The translations under genes were made by a program, and so were the position numbers. 64,000 nt of DNA from Flammula alnicola (lineage: Eukaryota; Basidiomycota; Agaricomycetes; Agaricales; Strophariaceae), in assembly GCA_015499995.1 (NCBI GenBank), contig JADNRV010000074.1:62001-126000 (forward strand), given 5' to 3'. Position 1 is the stretch's first letter; each line of letters begins with the position of its first letter. This document shows, in pieces, positions 10,433 to 20,585 of the stretch. The notes beneath the pieces were generated by a model that searched no databases, was not told the origin of the DNA, and worked only from the letters and a program-made list of their open reading frames with translations.

Positions 10433-12437
10433 TTATACCGTTTCTTGGACCACCGTCATACGGATCACTTCGTTCGCAGGGAGTCCTTGCCCGAGGCGCT
10501 CCTTGCTCCAGCTCCTGCGCAATGTCCGAATGGTAGGACGCATGGCCGAGGTCATCTTGTTGGAGGGTGCAGGAGAAGCCGGAGGCGCGTCGGGGACAAC
10601 AAACGACGAAATACTAGATCCTTCAAAGGGCCGACCGGTCCTACGATGCGGCGGCGTGATAGTTGGATATAGCGGGTATCCAATAGTCTCCTCTGCAGAG
10701 GACGCAGGAGAATGTGACCGAGAGCGCGTCCCATGACGGGACGAAGGGAGACTCGGGGTAGGCGATACGGGTGGGATAGGCCAGGCTGCATCCAAGACGG
10801 AGGACAGGGTCGGCTCTACATCCTCCGGAACGAATTTAGGCGCCGGTTTCATGATCGACCTCGGCTTAGGGACGGGAGGCGGCGAGGTCGGTCTTGGGGG
10901 TATCTCAAGCGTTCTTCGGACAAGAGGAGATTGAGCTGGGAGCGGAAGTTGGATGGGCGGCGCAATTCCGAGGGTCTTCGCAGTGGGAGAGCCGAGGTAA
11001 GAGAGTGTGGACGCCATAAACGCCTGATCTTCATCTGTTATCGACTTGTTGCTCGGACTGATGGACCTGTTGCTCGGTGTTGGACTAGAGCAGAATGTCG
11101 GCGAGGGGGATTCGGAAGTCTTTCGCTTCGGTCGCTTCTCATCCAGAGCGTCGTCCCATCCAGACTTGAGCTCAATGGTGAGAGGACGAGGCTGGGGCTT
11201 TGTGAGGGAAGGGGAGCGCGCCACCATCTCGGACATCGGCGACGAAGGTTGCTTGTTCGAGTTGCTGTTGGTATCAAATAATCAAGATGTCATACCGTGG
11301 ATATATATGGTTTAGAACATACTAAATGGGCAACACAAGACGCCGCGGGAGGTCCTTCTTCCGGGTAACCTGCTGTCCAATCCAGCGGAACGCATCACGA
11401 GCTTCTTCGCCAATGGTAAAAGATTGGAGAATATAAACAACGGACACCACGAAAATTCCCCACCAAGCAACTTGGATGCTTGTAAGATCGCCATGGGGTT
11501 CAGTGGGGTCGACATTCTCCTGAACTTGAACTATAATGACTTGATCCATCAAGGCGTGCACAGAGGCCCACGAGGTCCAAGGCTCGGATTTCGGAACGGA
11601 AAACAAAGCGGAAAAACTCAAGACACACAGCGCGCCTGTTAAGATGATGCAGGTGGCCAAACGACGGAAGAAAAGGGATGGATTCATCGACGAGCGCGAT
11701 TGAAGGTGTTCTGCGAAAGAAAGAGTGCGAGAGGCGTTGTGGGCTGACACACCTAGAACCAGGAGATTATTAGAGACAATAGCACAATTTGAATACGAGA
11801 TAGCGCACCAGAGAAAACGAATACTATGCTACAGGTAAGGACAGGAGGAAGCCAAGTTACTAAAAAGCCAATTGTCGAAGGATGTGTCGACGCTGAGCAG
11901 CCAAGATCTTTCACGATATCAAACCGATGATGCTGGACGATCAGATCTATAAGGCGAGAGTTCAGATAATTTAGATATAACAGAAATAGGGACGCACGCG
12001 AAGACATGTATATTAGGGGTATGATATAGCAGAGGAATAACTCTAAGATCGTGCGGTTTCGTAGAATTGTAGGATTTGTGGAGATCTTCTTCGATGAGGA
12101 GACAAGTTGCAATTGGATTGCAATGCATAAGAGTGCTCCAGGCAGTGCAATATTGGCGCCTAGCATGAGCTTGGTGACTAGGTGGAGTACATTCATCAGT
12201 TGGAATTTCTGTAGCGCGATTGGATAAAATAATATTACCGATGTCACACCAGACCGGGATGTGAATGTCTACATTTCCAGCCCACACAATTGCATTGATT
12301 CCATGGACGATATTGTAACCACCAAGCCACAGAACGATTGCTAGATGAGGAATACTCGTGCGTATGCGCTTTACTGGAATAAAGATGGCGATGAAGAAGG
12401 CGCAGGTGAACGACAATGCAGCCAATGTCACGGCCAT
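10433..12437 (-). CDS. Ste3-like pheromone receptor 4, long tail
   Basis: Ste3-family receptor with start at 12437 (MAVTLAALSFTCAFF). Motifs in order: HGINAIVWAGNVDIHIPVWCDI at the exon 1 end; VTKLMLGANIALPGALLCIAI (TM3); VQHHRFDIVKDLGC; a TM5 exon with LFFRRLATCIIL; WTSWASVHALMDQV; and GEEARDAFRWIGQQV before the tail. The last exon (10433 to about 11240) encodes an unusually long cytoplasmic tail of about 270 residues rich in Ser, Pro and Arg, ending VIRMTVVQETV. The core resembles receptor 1. The C-terminal half is more diverged than in the other three (for example LFFRRLAT in place of SRYFRLM). It might be a non-mating-type Ste3 paralogue rather than a mating specificity receptor; the sequence cannot decide. 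Confidence 0.9.
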
Positions 12438-13145
12438 TGTTCGTCAAATATTCCTAGCCAGGGAGCAGCCAAAGAGCACGGCCACACAGAACGAAGTCGT
12501 TTAACGGCACGAGAAGAGCTCAGAACGAAAAGGCGAAGAGGTAGACATTTCGGGCCTTGACTTCTGGCATATTAAGGACTCGAAGAACAAGGAACTCATT
12601 TTGTCACCTGCGTAATGAAAAAAAAGAAGGGAAAAAACAAATCTGGCATCGACAGCCGCCGGTGCGTACTCCGGTGACTTTGTCAGTTTTGCGATAAATA
12701 GTGTTCCTCTTTAGAAACAAGGTCAATGGCCGGTAAAAAGGGACCATTGGCTGGCAATCTGATGTTTCTGCGATAAGAGCAGCTATTTCACCCGACCTGC
12801 ATATCCCAGCACAAGGGGAAGTGCAAATGTGGAAGCGACAATAGTGAGAAAGGGTGAAAAGTGCGGACGACCCAAAACGGACAGGCGTATGTCCCTTCCC
12901 ATTTCGGCAAGCACGTGGCCGGTGGCTGTGTAACAATTTTGCGCTATCCTGACCCTCTTGAACTTTTAAGCTTGAAGAGGCTTGAAGTTTGATTCTGAAG
13001 CGTTCGGCAATATTAGAAGGATTCGATGCAGCGCAGAGCAAAGTCTGTTAAAACGTTTTTCAATTCTAGTTGAACTTTGGAGTGTTCTCATTGCTATACT
13101 CACGCCGTGTTGGGGACACATTTGTTGCATATTGAATTTCGATGA
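12438..13145. other. Intergenic upstream of receptor 4
   Basis: No supported gene. A 145-codon minus-strand frame (12604-13041) begins at TTG, is Cys/Arg-rich and matches no family I know. No CaaX precursor was found. Confidence 0.45.
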
Positions 13146-13900
13146 TTAGATCCTTGATAAGGCCGGATTAACGTATTGCATCAGGCAGGCCCTGAAGCTT
13201 GTGAACAAGAGCGTGGAGCATAAAATGGGTTTCGACGAAGGCGCTTTCGTACTCCAGGGACTCGGTGACCAGCATTGAAGCATGCCATCAATACGGATAG
13301 TAGTCGTGACACTTCTGAATGTGCCAAGGTGCCAAAATGATGTCCCCATCAACATCAAAGGTCAAGTGGAGAACAATGGAGGCTAGGCAGAGTTAGAGTG
13401 AGGCGCACTCTAAGGGGGGAGATGCCAGACGTTTCTATAACGGGATATGGTGACAACGAGCTCCGGTCAATAAATGCAGAGGACGTACATACTGAGCTTC
13501 AGGGCAGCACGTCTGGGCTATGAACCTATCAACCTGGTTTGGGTCTTAGATTGAACGCGGATACCTGAACAAGAGCAGAGAGGGTGATAGGGGCATAAGG
13601 AGCAGCAATATAACAAAGTGATGCAGAGCGGCCGTGTGACGAAAGACAGCGAAAGCGTTCGGGCTTTTCAGTATCACTGAAGAGCTCAGACCGGTGGATT
13701 TCAAACTTGGACGAAGTGCGCATCCGAAGTGTATGACAAGCGACCTCCAAGGACGCGTCGCAGCTCCCGTTTAACAAGGCCTTCACCTGTGAAAAAGACT
13801 GTGAGGTTCAAAAGACGACGTGTAGTATTGTTACAAACCACTTACTACATGCTCCAAGAGCCGAAAGGAATCAGGAACGGTTGAGCACTGGGGTGCTCAT
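13146..13900 (-). CDS. Unknown small multi-exon gene or remnant
   Basis: Function not recognised. On the minus strand an exon running through about 13529-13786 (...HTLRMRTSSKFEIHRSELFS...) is preceded by a good 3' splice site (TTTTTCACAG) and an upstream exon piece ending EHV before GTAAGT near 13845. Downstream, after a possible intron ending CTAACTCTGCCTAG, a coding-like stretch reads FDVDGDIILAPWHIQKCHDYYP. It is then interrupted by a stop and resumes in the same frame as HASMLVTESLEYESAFVETHFMLHALVHKLQGLPDAIR (in two parts). The broken frame suggests either an unrecognised intron or a decaying gene. It lies between the mating-type cluster and the flavoprotein gene. Confidence 0.3.
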
Positions 13901-14126
13901 GCGCTCATGAACGAACAGGTTACCGTTAAAAAATCGCTTGAACGATCCGGATCAAGAATTCAACCTCACGTGATCTTCAGTTTTCGCGCGCGCTCTGTAC
14001 TGCTCTCTAATTCGACCGCGATGATCAAAGAATAATAGTCATTCAATGTTCACATTTATGTAAATAGTGGGCTATAATGTTACACGATCGGTGGGTTTAG
14101 AATTGGATTTGTGTTTCTCATTGTGC

Positions 14127-16106
14127 TCATCCAACACGGCATCGCAAATCTTTATCCCAATCGTCCGATCCAACTCCGGAAGCCACGACGAAGAGTGACG
14201 TAGGATCATATCTTGTTTTGATATCTTTCAGCTTCGAGTAGTGCGAGCCGAAGAAAGATTTCTTAAAATCGCGCTCATGTAGGGAACCCTAAAAAAGAAA
14301 TAAGTAGACGAACTATGATAGAATGAATCGTAAATCATACAGACCTCGTTGAGATATGAACCAGAGTCTTCCGTTAACTGGTCAAGGACGTCTGTGTTCT
14401 TCTTCAACCTGTCTATCGCTTGAAGGATCGTGGTTGACGAGGCACCATCAGGCCAGGTTTCCGCAACGTATACTTCGGCGAGAGCACCGCGCCATGAAGG
14501 GTTCAGGCCCGTCGATGAAGGATTGACAGACGAAACTGCTCCTCCAGCAACAGAACTACAGGTTTACTTGGTAGGAAATCCTTTCCAAAAATTGGTATGG
14601 GAATAAACTTACTTAAAAACAACACCGCCCTCGATAGACAACATGATCTTCGCCACTTTCGCAGGGTCATTCAGCGCAATCGTACGCGGAAGCAGCCTGG
14701 ACGCAATTTCTACTCGACTTCCAACTTGGCTGGTAGTCGAAGGCGAAATGAATGCCGCGTACCAATCCGCGAAAGAGGGAATCTCGAGTGCCAAAGTCTG
14801 CACTGCGCCGCCAGTCGCATTATTCACAAAGTCGACAAAAGGGACGAAGATCTCGTTGGCGTCGGAAAGCGACACATTCGGCGCAACGAGCAAGACCTGT
14901 ATGGACGAAGAGATAGCGCCGTAGCCACCCCAGCCGGCGGAAGAGAAGTTTGGATGAAATTTGACGAACTCAGTGACGACATTCTGTGCGATCTCTGGCG
15001 AAGTCAGGTTGGCAACTAAACCCAAGGTGGTGAGAGGGAATATGGGGTGGGTTTGATAGGTGACAGATATGACGACCCCGTAGGTGCCTCCGCCTCCGCC
15101 TCGTAATGCCCAAAATAGATCCGGGTGTTGGTACGCGTTCGTCGTCAGGAACGTTCCATCAGCCAGAACAATAGTGAACTGAAGGACGTTATCGACACCT
15201 AAAGTCGAGACAACAAATTAATACGGTACACATTCAGTTGATGACGGGTTCCTTACCTAGCCCGAACAGAGGTGAGAAGGCGCTGTGTCCAGCTCCCATT
15301 ACCCAGCCGCCTGCGGCACCAACGGAGCCTCCCACAGAAATTCCACCAACCACAAATCGGCCCTGTTGTTGAACGAAGTCATAAGCCTCATTCCACTGAA
15401 CCCCAGCACCAAGCGTGACCGCTAGAGATGTCAGTCAGAGAAATTTCACGATATTTTTTATACGTAACTCACCGTTGTATGTCCTTTTCGCACCTGAAGG
15501 AGCACCTTGGGGAATAAATGACGCATCGTAGGATTTATCTTTGAGATGATGCATCCATAACATGAGCCCCCCTCGCCCCGCACTTCGACCGAGGTAGTCG
15601 TGTCCCGTGTTCTTGATCACCAGGCGCAGATTGTGGCGTTTCGCAAATGTAACGGCAGCTTGAACATCTGCTACTGATCGGGCATCGACACCAATAGAGG
15701 GGACGCTGCCCTGCTTGCACGTAAAGCCAAGGCTGACATTGAGGTAGCAGGCGTCGATAGTTCCGTTCGGAAACATGAAGGTCTCGAAATTGATGTTCTC
15801 CAGTGCACCTGGTTGATCTGCGCGCCAAGTTGCATTTCTGAAATTAGCTGTAACGTCGGAGCAGCTTCCCGCAGTTGTTGATGAATAACATGCAGACGCT
15901 GGAGGCACTGGATAGACAAGAGGCTGAGATAGTTGGCTTGCTAAGGTAGAGAACGCGGTTTCGTTGGGCCAGCAAGAGTCACCGTAGAGACAGCGACATG
16001 ATTCGGCCCCAGGAAAAAGGAAAGTTTTGGATAGGGAAAGGAGGATTGGGACATAACGCGCCAATGCCATGGGGTCTGAAAGCAGATGCACCATACTAGG
16101 AAACAT
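14127..16106 (-). CDS. Secreted FAD-linked oxidoreductase (BBE-like)
   Basis: Berberine-bridge-enzyme-type flavoprotein oxidising an unknown small substrate, probably secreted. The likely start is the ATG at 16070 (MALARYVPILLSLS, a signal peptide); a further in-frame ATG lies at 16106. The FAD_binding_4 domain includes VIKNTGHDYLGRS, whose His is the usual covalent FAD site. It continues with GGISVGGSVGAAGGWV, GAGHSAFSPLFGLGVDN and RGGGGGTYGVV. The second Cys of bicovalent members is not seen in the equivalent loop. The C-terminal BBE domain is present: FFGSHYSKLKDIKTRYDP, then SLFVVASGVGSDDWD, ending DLRCRVG. At least five exons with short introns are visible, and all joined well by eye. 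Family assignment is secure; substrate unknown. Confidence 0.9.
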
Positions 16107-16126
16107 GCGAGGAAAGCGAACCTCAA

Positions 16127-17520
16127 TTTATACGCAGACCCTTACGAATCACGGGCGGACTTGATAGCGCTGGAAAGGAATATGACCTAGTGGGCAGCGG
16201 ACTGCGCTCCAATATATGCGGCTGAGATAGTGACATTTATGGGAAAGAAAAGTGATAGTCATCGCAAGCGGTGAGCTCGAGCCTCAGCCTCGAAAGGCCC
16301 TGTGTTGAGAATAAGGTCGTCGCTGGAAAGTTGGGGAGAATTTCAGTTCGTTGGAATTGGGAATTCGTAATCGTAGATCAGAGGCCACAAAATCATAGGA
16401 TGGGCGCGGGATACAGCCTCAGGAGGACTCAGGAAACACAAACCACATTCAAAATTTCAATCATTGTTGAATCATTGATCAATGATCATCGATAAAATCT
16501 GGGAGTTGGAAAAAACGGCTGAGCCTACGGCGATCAGTCCGGCGGCAAAGTCCGGCAGTCAGGTGAGCGCGCACGCGTATTCTAACTCCTTGCGCGTCGC
16601 CTCCTTTCTTCTCAAATTCGTCTTCCCGCTTTCCCTCCTTTGCGACGCCTACACAACGCCCACTGAACTCTAAATGTGCCAGAATTTTCTTCGATTGCCG
16701 TGTTACCCTCGACAACGAACGGCAATGCCATTGCATTGAGGAGAGGCAGCAGCGACGATGTATGTAATATGTATAACCGGGAGAGGAAATAGCAGCGGCA
16801 TCAGGGGAAGTACGGTGAAGGGATACAATAACAGGGAGTACGACCGGGAGATGTAGCGGCAACTGCGACATGACAAGGGAAAGCAGCAGCAGGGACACTT
16901 GCATAGTCAGCGGCAGTGGTGAGAAATGTGGAGGGCAATGACATCCGTCGTCTCTCTCCCCCCACCTTCCATTGGTCCGCCGCCCGTTCGTGTCTTAGGC
17001 TAACGCTGCCGCCCATCCCACCACCTCACCACTCACTGGTCTCCACGACCCCAAGAAAAGCCACAGCACCGAGGCCAAAGGTGTGGCAGCGGCACAACCG
17101 AATCGACTGGGTTATGACGGCGACCTGGGGTGCAGCATCGCTCGTTCCAGCTGGGCTTTTGTGCCGTCTCGCCTCCCTCCCTCCTCGTCAAAGCACCGTT
17201 CCTTTCACCCCCCCCCCTTTCATTTGGCAAATGATCAGCCACTCTTGCATTGCTCGGCAGCTTCACCTCCTTAATATGATTTCCCCCCTTTTCTGTATTC
17301 CACAGTAGCATAGATTTTTGAATAATAATACCTTGGTCACTGGTGAATTCCAGCGAGTGCGAATTCGCGAAAGCATTTTGGCCCTCGAGAGGGCATGACT
17401 CCTATTTAGATTTGGCGGAAACCGACTGGGTGGAAGCTCCCGCCGTCCCGCCGTTGTGATCGCCGTTTTTTTGATGCCGTTTTTTCCGTTTCCCAGATGT
17501 CCTCTGATCATCAGATCCAG
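16127..17520. other. Intergenic, no supported gene
   Basis: About 1.4 kb upstream of the flavoprotein. Open frames on both strands overlap one another, are Ser/Pro/Arg-rich and match no family; I treat them as chance frames. The left end is probably the flavoprotein promoter. Confidence 0.4.
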
Positions 17521-17521
17521 A

Positions 17522-18182
17522 ATATCTCAGATTTGGAAAAGCCGGGTGTCCGGCGGCTGGCGGCTGGCTGGCTGGCTATTTTGGGCGGTGGGAAGATGTA
17601 CCGCCGGCTCCGGCGGCCACCTTTGCAATGAGATATGTTGTCGATCCCGCCCCAAGCCCGCCCACCCATTCATAAATATACTACCTTAGTAACTATAAAT
17701 TAGAAACCCTCGCCGGGGGATAGTATCACTAAATTACCAGACAATACATATATAAGTATACATAAATTATGAGGCAGTCATACACACATGGCTGCTTTCA
17801 ACTTTCCCCGCCTTTCTCGAATCCTTAACAAAGATCTAGAGAAGGGTGGGTGCCAGGACCATAAAATTTAATTCAAAATAATCCCGCCTAATATATAAAG
17901 AGCGGTATGTAGCAGTGGAGGCTCCGAGTCTCTGACTTATCTCGCTGGTGCATGCTCATAGGATGAAACCCTCGATAGTACTTACTTACATACATAGATA
18001 TTACTGCTGGAGATATATAACAATATTAAAGAATACTTACACACTTACAGAACAGCATTGTATCATTAGGGCGATGGACACTGAGGGGCATTGTAGAGAG
18101 GCTTACACGTGATGTCTGGCCGGACAGCCAGCCACCAGCCACCCGGACACCCGGTTTTTCCAAGTTCGAGATGTCCTCATCA
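17522..18182. mobile_element. Short TIR element or inverted-repeat pair
   Basis: A sequence near 17530-17580 (TTTGGAAAAGCCGGGTGTCC, then repeated GGCTGGC units) returns as its imperfect reverse complement near 18115-18165 (GGACACCCGGTTTTTCCAAG). The two arms face each other across about 0.55 kb of AT-richer DNA that holds no gene. This layout fits a small non-autonomous DNA transposon. No clear target-site duplication could be fixed, so the borders are approximate. Confidence 0.45.
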
Positions 18183-18879
18183 GATCAATGGAAAACGAAT
18201 TTTTGGCAGCTTCGCCATACCCAGGGATATCCAAAACGGGCGATGCGACCGATTACGACTGAAGCGACCAATGTTGACCGATTTTCACCGAACGAAGCAG
18301 CACGTGAAACCACGTCATCATATGACGCAAGCCGAGACCAACTGACGTCCAACATCAGTTCAAATCCATCTCACAATCACACAACGACACAACGCCAGAC
18401 GCCGACGCTTCAGATCGTGCCTATCGCGCTCTCCTCAGGTCACCACATGGGCCGGGGCACCCACACAGGCAACTTGCCCACCACACAGGCGACTTGCCCA
18501 CCACACGGCACCGGCACCACCAGTGGTCGAAATGTAACTGTCGAAATGTACCACCAGTGTCGAAATGTACTCATTAGCCTCATCCCAGCTCGCCTTTCGG
18601 GCACTTGTCGACGTCGGTTAATCCCAACTCTCGTATCAACTCTCATACGTCGATTTAATCTCAACTCTCGTACGTCGATTTAATCTCAACTCTCGCACGT
18701 CGATTTAATCTCCTCTCTCTCGCTACAGGTTGCCCCCCCAAAGATCGCCCGTGATGGGCACCCTTCGCTCCCTCTATGACATTCAACTGACAACCACCAC
18801 CATCTCCGTGCCGTCAATGAGGCAACACCGTCCCTCGTCCCCGCGGTCAATGCATCAATGATGGGTGCATCATTTCCAT

Positions 18880-19730
18880 GATGCCTCGGATGGGTGCAAC
18901 AATGACAATGCCACGACACGGCGGGTGCAACGGCGGGTACAGTGATGATGACGCAACGGCAGATGCAGTGACAACGATGCGACGACGATGCAGGTGCATC
19001 AATGCCACGAGCTGCAGTGAGTGCGGGTGCAGCGGCGGGTGCAGCGACGTCAATGCCATGACGCCACTGCTGTTGTGCCGTCGATGCAATGGCAGGTGCA
19101 ACGATGGATGCAACGACGGGTGCAACGACGGATGCAACGGCGGGTGCAATGACGGATGCAACGGCGGGTGCATCGATGCTACGACGCTGCAGATGCGATG
19201 ACAATGCCACAATGATGCCACGACGCCGCGGGTGTGTGACGACGACGCGGACATAGCAGGTGATGAGGAGCAGCAGTAGCAACTGCTGCTCTCTCGATAT
19301 GACCACGAGGAGCAGCAGCAGCAGATCGAGATCGCCTGCTTCTGCTTCCTCGCTAAGCTGACGTGGGTGCAAGGACGATGCGGACACAATGGCGGGTGCA
19401 TTGACGCAGTGGCGACGAGGAGCGGCAGTAGCGGCTGCTGCTGTCTCGATGCCACTACGATACCACAATGCCGCGGGTGTGCGACGACGATGCGGACGCA
19501 ACAGGCGAGAAGGAGCAGCAGTAGCGACTGCTGCTGCTCCTCTCGATATGACCACAAGGAGCAGCAGCAGCAGCAGATCGCCCGCTGCTGCTTTCTCGCC
19601 AAGCTGACGCGGGTGCATCGACGCAGTGGCGATGAGGAGCGGCAGTAGCGGCTGCTACTGTTGTCTCGACGCGGCGACGGTGCAGTGACGACAATGCCAC
19701 AACGCCGCAGGTGTGCGACGAGGAGACGAC
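18880..19730. repeat. GC-rich minisatellite / tandem repeat block
   Basis: Two kinds of repetition. From about 18890 to 19195 there are degenerate short units such as GCGGGTGCAACGACGGATGC, repeated many times. From about 19225 on, a longer unit of roughly 235-245 bp starting GCCGCGGGTGTG recurs at 19225, 19470 and (partial) 19704, each copy carrying a CAGCAGCAG / GCTGCTGCT-rich core. Long open frames on both strands through this block (up to about 310 codons) are explained by the triplet-like repeats and are probably not genes. Confidence 0.75.
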
Positions 19731-19769
19731 AACGACGATCACACCCCGGTACGCCAGCACTCGTTCAGT

Positions 19770-20585
19770 CATTTGTCGTGTCGTCGCCTCTCTTCTTTCC
19801 CTGTGCTAGCCAGTGCTAGGCTAGCATCAGTGTCTCAGTGTAGCATCAACCCTGTGTGATAGAACTGCATTGATGGGCAAAGCTGTATCATAAAATGTAA
19901 AGCTATATTATATACTTACAGGTTCTATCGTAAAATGTAGACTAGTCACTAGACTATATAAAATATAGACTGTATAAAATAATCTATTGACTTCTCCACA
20001 TAATGCCCTGTCAGTTCGGAATCCAGTGTCCACATAGCGGAAGATACTTCCAGCGCAATATTGAGTGATTGAGTCTCTATGACCTTGAATCTGTCGTGAT
20101 CAGAAGTTCAATCGCTGATCTCAGAGCTTGAATGTTGTTATCTTCAAATAGATTGTTTGTAATATAAATCATAGTCTACTAGTAATAATCTAATGGTCTA
20201 CTATCTAAAGCTATCTAAAGGTCTACTTTCAATACTTATCTAAAGCTATACTATTCTGTTGTCGACTTTCTTGTTGTCGACTTTGTTGTCGACTTTGCGC
20301 TGAGCGCCACTGACCGAATTTGGCCCAAGATGGAAATCCCTGGGCAGTATTTGGAGATCTCCCTGGGTTCCAAAACGCACCACAATCGTTCTAGACCTCC
20401 CTGGGAATGACCAATTTTTCGAATTTTTCACGTCATGTGCCTCTGTCACGTGCAAGCTTCAATCTCGATGCCGTCATCGCTTCCATGATTGACTAAAAAT
20501 AGGTCAAGAACTTTTGAATGGTCTCTCTAAGTCGTTTTCCCTCTTCTACAAATAAAAGCCTAGATAATTCACTCTCAACCCCACC
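19770..20585. other. AT-rich intergenic, ADH promoter side
   Basis: No gene seen. Contains a short direct repeat of GTTGTCGACTTT near 20257-20297 and AT-rich microsatellite-like DNA at 19890-20240. The right end, directly before the ATG at 20586, is presumably the alcohol dehydrogenase promoter and leader. Confidence 0.45.

Noticed and set aside
12604..13041. 145-codon minus-strand frame as a gene
   Set aside because: It starts at TTG, not ATG, is Cys/Arg-rich without any motif, and has no usable upstream exon.
15941..16126. Alternative start RFAFLACFLV as signal peptide of the flavoprotein
   Set aside because: The codon is TTG and the frame differs from the main exon. The ATG at 16070 in the main frame gives a normal signal peptide.
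16479..16904. 141-codon minus-strand frame with hydrophobic start, possible secreted protein
   Set aside because: Codon composition is irregular after the first 30 residues, overlaps competing frames, and no homologous pattern is recognisable.
18686..19618. Open frame of about 310 codons, Ala/Thr/Val-rich
   Set aside because: It runs through the minisatellite, overlaps equally long frames in other phases, and its composition follows the triplet-like repeat. No domain or splice context.
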